The notes below the pieces were generated by a model. The model searched no databases. It had not been told where the DNA came from and saw nothing but the letters and a program-made list of their open reading frames with translations. 64,000 bases of DNA from Chlorops oryzae (lineage: Eukaryota; Arthropoda; Insecta; Diptera; Chloropidae): NCBI GenBank assembly GCA_020466095.1, contig CM035808.1, positions 49,045,979-49,109,978 of the forward strand, given 5' to 3'. The position numbers and the translations under genes were made by a program. How positions within the stretch are numbered: position 1 is the stretch's first letter; each line of letters starts with the position of its first letter. Below, in pieces: positions 23,303 to 34,499 of the stretch.

Positions 23303-23935
23303 TGCTGGGTTCATGCTAAGCCCTAAAAGCGCTTTTAGCGCATTTAGCTCTTAACGCGACTCTAAATGTGCTTTTAGCCATACAAAATTTGAAAGCTTAA
23401 TGCAAGTAAAAGCAACTTCAATGTAGCATTAAGGCGAATGCAACTCTGCTAACTTCGAAAAATTTCATGTTTCGAACTATTTGACAATACGAATATATGG
23501 TAGCACTGCTGGTTTGTTTACGTTTTTGCTGGTTTGTTTACGTTTTCCAGTCGTCACGCACAAGTTCTATTCCTAGTTAATAGTCTAATGTTTATGTAGT
23601 TCATTACACAATTTTGCACACATTTGTATAAAGCAAGCAGTTGCAAAAAACTGGCACGCTTTTTGTTTATATTACATATCGATGTGTTTAATTGTTCAAT
23701 TTTGTTTAAATTGAACTGAATGGACAGGTATATCTGCACAATAAATAAAATGAATTTCAGCCGACGCATTTCGATTTCTTTTTCATCAAATTAAAACAGG
23801 ACAGATGTTTTGTAAGTCGAGAACATATGTTGTGTGTAAAAGCACATTTACTTAATGCGGCACTATGAACACTCTTCGAAAAATCGATTTTCGAAAACCG
23901 TAAATGCGCTTTTAGGGCTAAGCATGAACATAGCA
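23303..23935. mobile_element. PIF/Harbinger-type element
   Basis: A 633-bp element with ends TGCTGGGTTCATGCTAAGCC and GGCTTAGCATGAACATAGCA (given on opposite strands). TTA duplications lie at 23300-23302 and 23936-23938. The subterminal arms repeat GCGCTTTTAG/CTAAAAGCGC. It resembles copies X and Y only at the extreme tip (TGCTATG). Confidence 0.7.
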
Positions 23936-24027
23936 TTAGAGTTGCAGGACTATCGATTTCAGTTTTTCTTTGATTGTTAAAGGTTAAAATTACAAACTGG
24001 GCTAACGATCAGCTCGATTCTGAATAT

Positions 24028-24215
24028 TCCCGGGGAATTTACTTTTCTCGAGAGTAAACTTAATCTTAATTAAATATGTGGGAAGAAAATTGATATGGAA
24101 TGGGTATTTGACCCATACTCATAATTTTTCTTACCCTATCGATTTAAAAAAGGAGAATTTTAGTCTCGAGAAATGTTAATTCCCCGGCAAATCGTTCCCC
24201 GGAAATATTCATAAT
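24028..24215. repeat. CCCGGGGAATT inverted repeat
   Basis: ATTCCCGGGGAATTTAC then TCTCGAGA at the left is matched by TCTCGAGA then TTAATTCCCCGG at the right. A partial second copy lies at 25288-25395 and is cut by the INE-like repeat at 25403. Related motifs occur at 50954-50975. Confidence 0.45.
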
Positions 24216-24270
24216 TTGTTTCTTTCTATGATTTTTCACTGATTTTTTGTTGCTCGTTAAACCAAGTGCA

Positions 24271-24796
24271 GAACAACTTCAATGTAGCATTAAGGCGAAT
24301 GCAACTCTGCTAACTTCGAAAAATTTCATGTTTCGAACTATTTGACAGTACGAATATATGGCAGCACTGCTGGTTTGTTTACGTTTTTGCTGGTTTGTTT
24401 ACGTTTTCCAGTCGTCACGCACAAGTTCTATTCCTAGTTAATAGTCTAATGTTTATATAGTTTATTACACAATTTTGCACACCTTTGTATAAAGCGAGCA
24501 GTTGCAAAAAACTGGCACGCTTTTTGCTTATATCACATATCGATGTGTTTAATTGTTCAATTTTGTTTAAATTGAACAGAATGGACAGGTATATCTGCAC
24601 AATAAATAAAATGAATTTCAGCCGACGCATTTCGATTTCTTTTTCATCAAATTAAAACAGGACAGTTGTTTTGTAAGTCGAGAACATATGTTGTGTGTAA
24701 AAGCACATTTACTTAATGCGGCACTATGAACACTCTTCGAAAAATCGCTTTTCGAAAACCGTAAATGCGCTTTTAGGGCTAAGCATGAACATAGCA
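24271..24796. mobile_element. Truncated second copy of the 23303 element
   Basis: It matches 23411-23935 in the same orientation with few differences, but lacks the left inverted end. The right end CATAGCA is followed by TAA (24797-24799), which is also the left target copy of the next element. Confidence 0.65.
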
Positions 24797-24799
24797 TAA

Positions 24800-25069
24800 G
24801 TCTAGTCTTTGATTAAAAAAAAAAAATTCATCTTGTATTACCATGATGAAAAAATTACGTTAGTTTTTGTGATTTTTCTTTACAAAAAAAATATATGTGT
24901 GCGTACTTTTTCTATAAAAAAGGTCCGGTTTGTGTACTTTTTGATCAGTTTTTTTTGGCAACACTGCGCACATATATATTTTTTTTGAAAAAGAAAAATT
25001 ACAAAAACTAACGTAATTTTTTAATCATGGTAATACAAGATGAATTTTTTTTTTAGTCAAAGACTAGAC
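24800..25069. mobile_element. TAA-flanked foldback MITE
   Basis: A 270-bp element with ends GTCTAGTCTTTGATT and AGTCAAAGACTAGAC and arms of about 100 nt (CATCTTGTATTACCATGAT in the left arm). TAA lies at 24797-24799 and 25070-25072. It sits directly against the end of the truncated copy. Confidence 0.6.
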
Positions 25070-25781
25070 TAAAAGACTAGTTTTGAGTATAAACTTATTA
25101 AAAATACTTTAACGAGCATTCGCTTTAGCGAGGCTCGCATTTAACGAGCATTCAAATTACTTCTATTGAATACTTTATATAACGAGCAAAATGGCATTAA
25201 TTTTTTTCCTGCACTCGGTTTAACGAGCAAAATAAAAAATCAGTGAAAAATCATAAAGAGAAACAAAGAGGAATGGAAGAAATACAGCCCAATTCTGAAT
25301 ATTCCCGGGGAATTTACATTTCTCGAGACTCAAATTATCATTTTTTAAATAGATAGGGTAAGGAAAATTATGAGTGGATCAAATACCCATTTCCACATAT
25401 TTAAACAAGTAAGAAAGCTAAAGTCGGTCAAGCCCGACTTTGAAATACCCAGCGTCCCGACAATATGAGCGCACTATATTTTTCTTCTCTATTTGTGGGC
25501 GTGGCAGTGGGAGGGCAACATAAATTATTTCCCTACACCTTTCATTCGCCTTGGTGTACCTATGTTGCGAATTTGAAGATTCTACGCCTTTTACTTCGGA
25601 AGTTACGAAACATCTTCATTTGTGGGCGTGGCAGTGGGCGGGCCATATAAAAATTTTTCCTACACCTTTCATTCGCCTTGGTGAACCTATGTTGCGAATT
25701 TGAAGCTTCGACGCCTTTTACTTCGGAAGTTACGAAAAATCTTTATTTGTGGGCGTGGCAGTGGGAGGGCAACATAAATTA

Positions 25782-27907
25782 CAGTGGAAATCGTTTATAG
25801 CAGGTCCGGTTATAACAGACTATCGTATAGAACAGACAAAACCTCTGGTCCCTCCAAGTGTAATGGGAATAATACATAGGAATTCGTATATAACGGACAT
25901 CGCTTTTAGTAGACAAATCGTTTATAAAATACACGTTCAGAAGTCCCCACGACTCGATAGTACTGTTTATAACAGACAAATGAAGAATTTTACTGTTACA
26001 TTTTCGTGTTTTATGTTCGTGTTATTAGATGTACATACATAACACAAACATACGTAGATCACAGCTTCTCCGAATTTAGTTTCAATCGAGATGTCAACTA
26101 GACGACAACTAACTGTTGAGGAAAAATTCGCTATAATTTGTCGATATGAGTCAGGCGAACCAGCTAATTTGTTGGCCCAGGAATTCAAAACTGGTCGAGC
26201 GACAATTTATCAAATTGTTAAAACTAAAAGAAAAATAGAGGAACAGTTCGAGAAAAGTAATGTAAATGCGAAGAAGGTCAGGAGTATTCAGCACGCCGAT
26301 TTGAATAGTGCCCTTTTCTCATGGTTCACGCAGCAGCGTCAGAACAATATACCGATCAACGGACCAATGCTTCAGGAAAAATGCAACCAGCTTGCTGTTC
26401 TTCTCAAAAAAGAAAATTTCACTTGCGGCTTGTCTTGGATTCAGCGATTTCGCGCTCGTCACCAAATTGTGTTCGGAAAAATTTCTGGTGAGTCAGCTAG
26501 CGTTGATTCCTCTGTAACTAGAGATTGGCTTAAAACTGTATGGCCTCAAATAAGACAAGGATTTTCTGAAGATGACATCTTCAACGCCGACGAGACCGGA
26601 CTATTTTTCAGGCTTCCACCGGATCGTACTTCTAAGTTCAAAGGAGAAAAATGTGCTGGTGGCAAGCCTTCAAAAGAGAGGGTAACTGTTTTGGTTACGG
26701 TCAATATGTCTGGAACCGAAAAGAGGAAGCTGTTCGTCATTGGCAAATCAAAATCTCCACGATGTTTCAAGCACGTAAAGCACCTTCCTGTCGACTACGA
26801 TTCAAATAAAAAAGCTTGGATGACATCGTCAATTTTTGAGAAAATTCTTCGCGATTGGGATACCGAACTGCTGAGAGCAAAGAGACAAATTTTGCTACTG
26901 GTCGACAATTGCCCAGCCCACCCCCAAATAAAATTGAAAAACATCAAACTGGTTTTTTTCCCTCCGAACGTAACATCGATTCTACAGCCATTGGACCAAG
27001 GGATTATTCGTTCACTCAAAGTTTACTTTAAAAAGGAACTTGTTTACAAGATTATTGAAAAAATTGAAAATAGAGACCATGAGAACATCAACATCCTGCA
27101 GGCTATCATGATGGTTGCCAACGCTTGGCAGACTGTTTCTAAACAAACCATTGTAAACTGCTTTGTTCATGCAGGTCTTACTTTGACTAACGAGCCCCAT
27201 AGCGAAGGACAAGCTCCAGTACCATGTAACGAAAGTGATACCTATGCCGAGCTCCAAAAATGTGTCGACGTTTTCAAAGATCCCTGTAGTGTTGAAGAAT
27301 TCGTGAGCTTCGACAACGATCTTCTTGTATGTGAAGAACTGACTGAGAACGAAATCGTTGATAACGCTTCTAGGAGCATTCACTCTGGCGATTATTATGA
27401 GGAATCAATCGAAATCGAGGAAGAAGCCTTTGGTGAGCCCCCCACTGCAGCACAAGCTTACAAAGCTTGCCAGACTCTTCGTACTTATCTCCTCACCCAA
27501 AACTCAACAACTGCTACCACCGAATTGAATTCTCTTTTCAGCTCAATTGAAAAACAATTTGAAAGGGAAGTACATGAAACAAAAAAGCAAACGCTTATAA
27601 CGCAGTTCTTTTTCAATAAACTTTAACTATGTATATACAATGTACATTGTTAATATTTTGTAAAAATATCTTGTTAAATGACTGATTTGTTAAAATACAC
27701 TCATAAATAATAAACATGTGTACACGCATTTTTTTAAAAGAAGTTTCTCGGGCATCAGCGCTAATAACAGACTGTCTGCTATAGATGATTTACATATTGC
27801 ATATAACAGACTGTCTACTATATGCGATATACCTGTAATAACAGAAACCGTATATAAGAGACACTAATCCCCGGTCCCTTGAGGTCTGTTATAAACGGTT
27901 TCCACTG
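25782..27907 (+). mobile_element. Complete pogo/Tigger DNA transposon
   Basis: 2126 bp flanked by TA (25780-25781 and 27908-27909). Ends read CAGTGGAAATCGTTTATAGC and, on the other strand, CAGTGGAAACCGTTTATAAC. Subterminal TATAACAGAC-like motifs occur about four times inside the left end and three times inside the right. It encodes one uninterrupted transposase, so it may be autonomous. Confidence 0.88.
26091..27626 (+). CDS. Tigger/pogo transposase
   Basis: A 511-aa intact transposase that would cut and reinsert its element at TA. Residues 5-45 form a psq/CENP-B-type helix-turn-helix (LTVEEKFAIICRYE). Residues 70-125 are a CENPB-type second HTH ending SWIQRFRARH. The catalytic domain shows FNADETG (Asp167), LLLVDNCPAHP (Asp272) and ILQPLDQG (Asp302), a DD29D triad of the Tigger/pogo type. 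An acidic tail follows. The start MSTRRQLTVEEK at 26091 is the first ATG before the HTH. The 5' UTR of about 300 bp contains the subterminal repeats. No intron or frameshift is seen. A CENPB-like host gene is unlikely because of the flanking terminal repeats and TA duplications. Confidence 0.93.
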   Translation: MSTRRQLTVEEKFAIICRYESGEPANLLAQEFKTGRATIYQIVKTKRKIEEQFEKSNVNAKKVRSIQHADLNSALFSWFTQQRQNNIPINGPMLQEKCNQLAVLLKKENFTCGLSWIQRFRARHQIVFGKISGESASVDSSVTRDWLKTVWPQIRQGFSEDDIFNADETGLFFRLPPDRTSKFKGEKCAGGKPSKERVTVLVTVNMSGTEKRKLFVIGKSKSPRCFKHVKHLPVDYDSNKKAWMTSSIFEKILRDWDTELLRAKRQILLLVDNCPAHPQIKLKNIKLVFFPPNVTSILQPLDQGIIRSLKVYFKKELVYKIIEKIENRDHENINILQAIMMVANAWQTVSKQTIVNCFVHAGLTLTNEPHSEGQAPVPCNESDTYAELQKCVDVFKDPCSVEEFVSFDNDLLVCEELTENEIVDNASRSIHSGDYYEESIEIEEEAFGEPPTAAQAYKACQTLRTYLLTQNSTTATTELNSLFSSIEKQFEREVHETKKQTLITQFFFNKL

Positions 27908-27995
27908 TATATATGTCTATATCTCCGGAGCTTAGTTCTCCCTGTTACAAGATTCGCACAAAACTAATATACCCCGCTTACGCTGGGTATAAAAA

Positions 27996-30900
27996 GAACT
28001 AAAACAACAAAAAGTACATTTAACTTATTTCTTTTGGTTTTTTTTTTTTGCCATTCGCGTTTATTCCTATCGAAGCAAATTCGAAATATTAAAGTGAATG
28101 AGCCTAATTGCCCATAGTAATTCCGCGGTTTGTTTTTTCTGTTGATTTTGTATCTTTTGCTTTTGTGATGAACATACCTATAAAAACCTAGTAGGGTAAT
28201 AAGTGTAGTATATGTACGTATGTAATTTTGTATGCATACAATTATCGTATTATAAATGATAAAGATCAAAGGATTTGAAATCATGTCCGATTAAATTGAC
28301 AGTTATGGTCTGAAATTTAAAACAATTGTGCATTATCCTTTGGGGATTCCAGTGACAGCTAGTGAATCCAAGGTAGGGCGGGCAAGGAGTAGCTTGAAAC
28401 TAATAAACGCTACTTTTACGTTTCATTATGTTGGATCGAAGGAGTAAAGTAAAGGAAAGACAGTAAAGACAGATTCGTTTTAATTCCCGATTTCTTTTGC
28501 GTTAGGGATTTGGTATATATTTTCCGTGTGCATTTCTAATTTTTTTGTTCGGATGCCTATCCAAATGGAATATTTGGTTCTTGTGTTGTAGTGTAGGAGC
28601 TCCCTGAGACTGAAGCAGCCGGATACTGCCAGTGCACACGGTGCACCATAAGAACAAACCACACAAAACAACATCTTACAACAGACAGGATAGGGGCCTC
28701 ATAAAAATGTATAATGGGTTAGTACAAAAATTGAAATGTTTTCAAATATGGTCAAACAACAGACAATCACATTTGTAATTTGGATAAAAGTTCTTAACCC
28801 TTGCTGTGCTAACTTCACGCAATTTTTCATTTTTAGTGTTCAAATATGGTCTATCAATGGATAAACACATATTCAAATTTAGTTGACTTTCTCAAAGAGT
28901 GCGGAGCCAACTTCTCAGAGCTAAGATTCACCCGTAAAATGCAGAAAACGATTTTTTTTTTTCAAAAACCGGTTTTCATTAGGAAAAGTCATTTGTTTGT
29001 AGAGGTAGAGCTGAATGACTTAAAGAAGAAAGACGTAGTTTCCAAAAAATAAAGTCCAATAACATTGCATGTAGTTAGAAATAGTATTTGGTTTATGGCT
29101 TTTTGAAGTGAGCAAAACAAAAATTTTCTAAATTTTAAGCCTCTGCGCTACCTCTTTTGAAAAATCATTCGTGTCTTGTACAAAAAAAAAAAAAAATTAC
29201 GATGTATTTTCCAATTTCAGATTCCAGTCTGAAAGCCGCGCACTGACCTGCCTGGAAGAACAATTTGTCTTAGTGCGGAGAACCAGAACGAAACAGCTTT
29301 AGAGGGAAGCCCTTCAAAACCCAAATTGCTTCAAACATTTACGCCCGTTGCGAATGGGATCATAATCAGCTATGGGCACGGAAGCTGTTTCGGAGCCGCG
29401 CTCTCTCACTCATGTATACGTACACAAAAACAAAAAAGCAAGCAGAGTAATGAAAATTGATTCAGTCTGACTAAAAACTCGAAGCAAGTCAGACGTGTGC
29501 CACATCGCGCGAATAGAGAGAATATAAATAGACGAAAAATTACATTGTAGAAAAGCGAATTGAAAAATTTTTGACTGCGTTTGTTGCTCATACCGCTTCA
29601 TTTATGCGCGTTAATTTAAAGAAATATTGTAATATTACACGTTTTTAGCACGTTTTTTTTTTCTATATTTAGTAGTTTAATGGTTTATATAAAAAAGAAA
29701 TACAGACATTTATTGACGGACCAACATTTGGAAAACCTATTAAGAATAAAAACTTCTACTGCAAATATCGATTTCGATGAGGTTATAAGGTTTTCAAAAC
29801 CATAAATTGAACAACCAAAAGGCTTTTCCTGTTACAGTTATGAAAAAAGCAATTCTGTTTTATAAATTTTTATTTCACGCAAAATATTTTTTCCAGTGCC
29901 ACGCATACAAATATGCACGCAAAACAACAATGTAGTGGTGCCCATACCTGATCATAATCCCTTGTACATGAAATGTGACTTTTCTTTGACGTTAATTTTT
30001 AAATTCTGTGGGATTTATTTGTGATGTAACAACACGGAAATGTGGTAAATAAAACTTGAAAAGCATTGTTGCAGCTATAATGCAAAGCACCTGCTCGTGT
30101 GCCAATACAGACGCGGCTGCGCATGCGCGTTTATTGGTAAAAGTATAAGCGTATGCATATAAAGCACAACTTACCGTCGTTTTTGCTCTAAAAGTAAGAG
30201 CCTTACACTCCAATTTCTCAACTAACTAATCGTTACCATTGAGTATTTTGCATAGTGTCTAGTTTTTTGCAATTTTGAGCAGCCGTGGATACCAACATAC
30301 ATATGTATGTACATACATATGTGGGGCGATATTGATTCGAAAACCCTCGCTTAAGACGTCAAGTCGATCGTCGAATTACAGCTTCACAACGTCGTTTAAT
30401 ATTCGGCTTTTTGTTTTTTAAGGGGTGATTTCCACTACAACGCATTTAGCTTTTGCATTTTTCGGGATGCTACAGACCCGTTTCCATTGCGTTTCGCATT
30501 TAGCATTTTCTATTTAGATTTGTGTTCGGAAAAACATTTAAATTCTATGAGGCAGGCTTTGAAATTTTAAAAATTGGAAGGAAATATCAATGAAAGCTAG
30601 CAGTTGTTTAGCATTTTTATCGCATTTGCTCAAAATGCTTTTGGGAAGAATTACTTGGCGTACTGCAGACTACATTTTGATGCCAGTCAAAAAAAAAGCA
30701 ACTTCAACTCAACCATAAATATGGGCCAAAAAGTGGCCAAAAAAACTTTTAAACAATTTTTTGCATGAAAGCTTACCAATAACTCAAAAAAACTAATGAT
30801 GCAGTTCGATTCCCCGTGCCCGAAATAGGGGGAAACCGTTGTCACCGGTCTTGTCTTTTAAAAAACTATCAGAGTGTAAATATTTCAACTTTCTTCGAAA

Positions 30901-31067
30901 TTGTGCATTGAAAATATCTTGTGGTTCAGGAGCTCTGCTAATTCCGACGCCGAAAACTGACCTCAAAAATAGTAACTGCTGATTTAAGACTGTCAGTCCT
31001 AATTCCCGATTACTGAGACCTCAAGATATTGCTTAGTATCCGAATTGGTTTATGCTAAATTACTACG
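27996..31067. other. No gene recognised
   Basis: About 3 kb of mostly unique AT-rich DNA. The frames are short and unconvincing. A (TACATATG)n-like microsatellite lies at about 30297-30321. Downstream exons or UTRs of an unseen gene cannot be excluded. Confidence 0.4.
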
Positions 31068-31150
31068 TTTTTATACCCGACACACTCTGTGTCGAGGGTA
31101 TATTGCGTTCGTTTGGTTGTGTGTAACACCCAGAACCAGTCGAGATAGAC

Positions 31151-32136
31151 CAGCGGTTCCCAAAGTGTGCTCCGCGGAGCCCTGGGGCATTCTCTATTGT
31201 AATTCAATTTCCTTCTCAATCTAGGAAAAAGGGGAATTAATCACTTCAATTTCGATATTGAATTACCTTTTCCGCGGAAGGGAAAACAATCACATACCTG
31301 AATATGTATTTTTTATACCCAACGTAAGGTATATGCAAAGTTTTGTGCGAATCTTGTAACACCCAGAACTAAGCTCCGTAGATATAGATATACATATATA
31401 TTCTTGATCAGGATCAAAAACTGAATCGATTTAAACATGTCCGTCTGTCCGTCTGTCCGTCTCTCCGTCCAACTGTGTTCGGATCTCCTCCGAAACGGCT
31501 GGACCAACCAAGTAAAATGCTTGTAACCTGCGAACCACTGAACACATTTCATTGATATTTGGTGTACTGGTAAACTACGTAAAGGGACATATCCTGGAAA
31601 AATGGACGCCGTCCTCCTGGAGCAACGCCCACAAAGAAGGGTTTATCATAACTTGTGAAGTAAGTAAAAGGCGTAGAAGCTTCAAGTTCGCAACATAGGT
31701 TCACCAAGGCGATTGAAAGGTGTAGGAAAATATTTATGTGGCCCGCCCACGGCCACGCCCACAAATGGAGAAGCAAACCATAGTGCGCAAATAATTTCGG
31801 GACGCTGGGTATTTCAAAGTCGGGCTTGACAGACTATAGCTTTCTTACTTGTTTTTATTTTTTGTTTAACTTATTGTTTCTAAACAGAAAAATGTTTCAA
31901 GTTTTTCAATATTTGGTTGGTCATTGTTAAAAAATAATTTAACTTTTAAAATAAAAAATTTAATCTTTATTTTATTTCGTTATACATTTTCATCATCAAT
32001 GCCACGAAGGTCCCAATTGTATGGGAACTATTTATTGCCGGTGAATAGTGCCATATGTAACAAATTAGGCTGGGGTTCTTCAAAATTTTTTATGTCTTTC
32101 AAGGGCTCCGCGTCCGAAAAGGTTTGAGAACCCCTG
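31151..32136. mobile_element. hAT element inserted in an INE-like repeat
   Basis: Charlie-type ends: CAGCGGTTCCCAAAGTGTGC at the left and TTTGAGAACCCCTG at the right. Both arms then carry GCTCCGCG. The 8-bp flanks AGATAGAC (31143-31150) and AAATAGAC (32137-32144) agree at 7 of 8 positions. The element is itself interrupted by the INE-like copy at 31311-31857. No transposase is left. Confidence 0.78.
31311..31857 (+). mobile_element. INE-1/DINE-1-like repeat, inner layer
   Basis: A short but complete copy: TTTTTATACCCAACGTAAGG at the start, then TTCTTGATCAGGATCAAAAA, (GTCC/GTCT)n, and one core unit with CCACGCCCACAAA. It ends CTTTCTTACTTGTTTTT. It lies inside the hAT element and is therefore the youngest of the three layers. 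Confidence 0.75.
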
Positions 32137-32818
32137 AAATAGACCATACAAAATATAATATATATAGAAATGATCAGCGTCACCAGGAGATTCGATTTAG
32201 GCAAGTCCGTCTGTCTGTTTGTATATAGTTTTCTAATCGAAGGAGCTGAGCTATCTTCACGACATGAGTAAGAATAATTTAGGACCCATAGGACCATTTT
32301 TAAGGGCACCTCCAGTACTAGGGTGTGTTATGAATTTTCAAAAAAATGCTCCAAAACCGGAGTTTTCTCCAGATATTTTGATGAAATTTTATATTTGATC
32401 ATATTTAAAGGCCAGTAATATTATTTCAAAAAATTGGAAAAGTGGGCGTGGCAGAAGGGCGTTTTTTGAAAATTGTCTCCTACACCTGAAATTGAAACGG
32501 GAGTTAAGAGAAAGTTGGCATGCCTGCTTCTTTGGTAGCCCAAAACTGCTCCAAAATCTGACTTTTTCGAAATATTTCAATGAAATTTAGAATTTGAGCT
32601 TATATTTAAACCTCCGATTAGAATTCAAAAAAAATTGTAAAAGTAGGCGTGGCAAAGGGGCGGTTTTCGTAAAGAAACTGAACAAAATTTTGGTTACTAG
32701 AATATTTTTTCTTAATGGTCCTGGTTTTGAGCGTGTTTTAAAAATTATTTAAACATGTGTCTGTGTTGGGTATTTTATTGTCAGGCCTGACTATAACACC
32801 CTTACTTGTTTTTTTTGT

Positions 32819-33580
32819 TTCTTTTTCTAAATAATGTTATTGTCGGGTATAGAAATTCCCACAAAACGACGAAACTGGGTCGTTAATTTCGCTTTTCATG
32901 TAAAACTGTGTCAATCCCTCGAATGGTTTGATCTCGTCTAATGAAGAAACGAGTCCGCTGCAATCGAAGCGAGTGAAAAAAAATGGATTCAACGAACTGC
33001 ATGCTCGTGTCATTGATTTAGTGCATCGCAATTAAATGCACTGCCATTCGTAGGCATTTTACAGGCTTCAATGGTATTCATGTTCAATTACCTTGGACTT
33101 GCCACATTGGAAGCCGAAGCAAAGCTGAAGCTGTAGGCTGCTTTCCTCAAAAATGTGTGCGCTTTCGATTTTAGCTTGCGGCACCGGTTCCAATTTCTTT
33201 AATAGTTTCGCTCGTTATACGATTTAGACGCGCTGATGTGAGATTAGCTGGCCAGTCGTCAATTGAATCTTGACTGCGTCTAATGAGTGCATAAACCTGA
33301 AAATGCACGAAATCGAAACACTCACTGCTCCTGCATGGCCATCTCTTCCGTGGATACGTAATACTCCTGCCTACCTATGTAACTCTTTCACTGTGTGGGC
33401 TTGCATTCAAAGTAGCAATAGTGTTGCTTCACTTGATATCGATGTTGTAATGATGATCGGCGTTGATATGCACAATCAGTAGACAGCTTGATCGAACGGA
33501 CGGACTGCATAGCGTTTTGCGCGTGCGCTGTCGATAGTACAAGCTTTTCTTTAGCCTGTTTTGGTTGCACTAGCTGCACG
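32819..33580. other. Upstream region of the His-rich gene
   Basis: Mostly unique sequence with no recognised frame. It leads into the promoter of the small secreted-protein gene. Confidence 0.4.
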
Positions 33581-33585
33581 TTTGC

Positions 33586-33627
33586 TATAAATCGTATCTG
33601 GAATCCATAAAGCAGTTGCATTCAGTT
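33586..33627 (+). promoter_or_regulatory. Candidate core promoter of the His-rich gene
   Basis: TATAAA at 33586-33591 is followed by TTCAGTT at 33621-33627, which fits the arthropod initiator (TCAGT). The gap of about 38 nt is slightly longer than usual. It lies about 100 bp before the ATG at 33723, a reasonable 5' UTR. Confidence 0.5.
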
Positions 33628-33722
33628 CGAATCTGTTAAGGAGCAAAGTGGTGTTGGCGACTGGCTTGGTTAACGGGAGAAATTATTGGATTTTGGTGCG
33701 AAAAGTGAAACGATATTAGACC

Positions 33723-34364
33723 ATGCTCAAGGCTATAGTGAGTCAATCGAAACAAAAACATATACACTAAGGATATGAACTAAAATATGAAAAAAAAAAA
33801 CATAATTTATTTTCCAATGAAGAACTCACGCTTTTAAATTCATCAGCGACCTTTTAATAAATAGCTCAGAAAGTCAAGATTTTCAAAATGGACGCTTTTT
33901 AAGGATATTTTAGGGAAAAGAATTACTTACATAAATATCAAAATAGCTTAAAAGTTTTCACATTCCAGGTATTTTGTTCAGTGGTACTGGCACTGGCTAG
34001 TTCACTGCAAATTCACGAGTATGAAGACCATGAACATCTTGAAAGTCCACATCACGAAGAAGAGAGCCACCACAGTCATGAAATCGAACACAAGCACGCC
34101 ACATCACATCAAAGTGTGAAGTTCCACCATTACCATCCCGTGCCTGTCTATATTAAGAAAGAAGATCAACAATTATTGAAACATCCGATTGACATTGGCG
34201 GTACCAAACAAAAACTCAAAGTCATTCACCCCGAGTCAAAGCAAAATCACAATTACGGCTTGGTTTTGGAAAGTCACGTTGAGTCAAGCGTTCACGAACA
34301 TGGACATTTCGAAGAACCGCACCATCATCATTTAGAGCACTACGAACATTACCATCACGAATAA
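33723..34364 (+). CDS. Small secreted His/Glu-rich protein
   Basis: Two coding exons, 33723-33737 (15 nt, MLKAI) and 33969-34364, joined in phase 0. The donor is ATA|gtgagt and the acceptor is attccag|GTA. The product is 136 aa. It opens with MLKAIVFCSVVLALASS, a clear signal peptide, followed by a mature chain dense in His and Glu: HEYEDHEHLE, HHEEESHHSHE and, at the C-terminus, HHHHLEHYEHYHHE. The middle is less biased (PVPVYIKKEDQQLLKHP, KLKVIHP, NYGLVLESH). The clusters could bind metal ions or form part of cuticle or another extracellular matrix; that is inference only. I do not recognise a named family. A TATA box and initiator lie upstream and AATAAA lies at 34491-34496, supporting a real short gene. 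The second exon alone has no good ATG. Confidence 0.75.
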
Positions 34365-34490
34365 GTTCTTTACAAAAATTTCTTCAACTTAGTTCCCGAG
34401 AGTATTTTAAAATTAAAGATTCATTTTGGTATCTGGTTAAAAATAGTTTCGTATGAGTCTTAAGCTATAATGAAAAGTGTTGATGCTGTA

Positions 34491-34496
34491 AATAAA
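34491..34496 (+). terminator. Polyadenylation signal
   Basis: AATAAA about 127 bp after the stop codon of the His-rich gene, followed by a GTGTGTTCG GT-rich stretch as expected downstream of a cleavage site. Confidence 0.6.
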
Positions 34497-34499
34497 GTG

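Larger units (their letters stand above)
25403..27995 (-). mobile_element. INE-1/DINE-1-like repeat, split by Tigger
   Basis: Helentron-type non-autonomous repeat. Read on the minus strand it begins with TTTTTATACCCAGCGTAAGC and ends with AGCTTTCTTACTTGTTT, as Drosophila INE-1 does. Three partial core units with GTGGGCGTGGCAGTGGG lie at 25490-25775. The flanks of the Tigger element do not join into a normal copy: the left flank is core sequence and the right flank is head sequence, so several hundred bp usually found between them are missing. Confidence 0.75.
31068..32818 (+). mobile_element. INE-1/DINE-1-like repeat, outer layer of a nest
   Basis: It starts TTTTTATACCCGACACACTC with a hairpin (ACTCTGTGTCGAGGGT) and ends CCCTTACTTGTTTTT. 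It contains GTCCGTCTGTCTGT and, in the 3' half, GGGCGTGGCA-type core units. It is interrupted at AGATAGAC by the hAT element 31151-32136. Confidence 0.7.
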
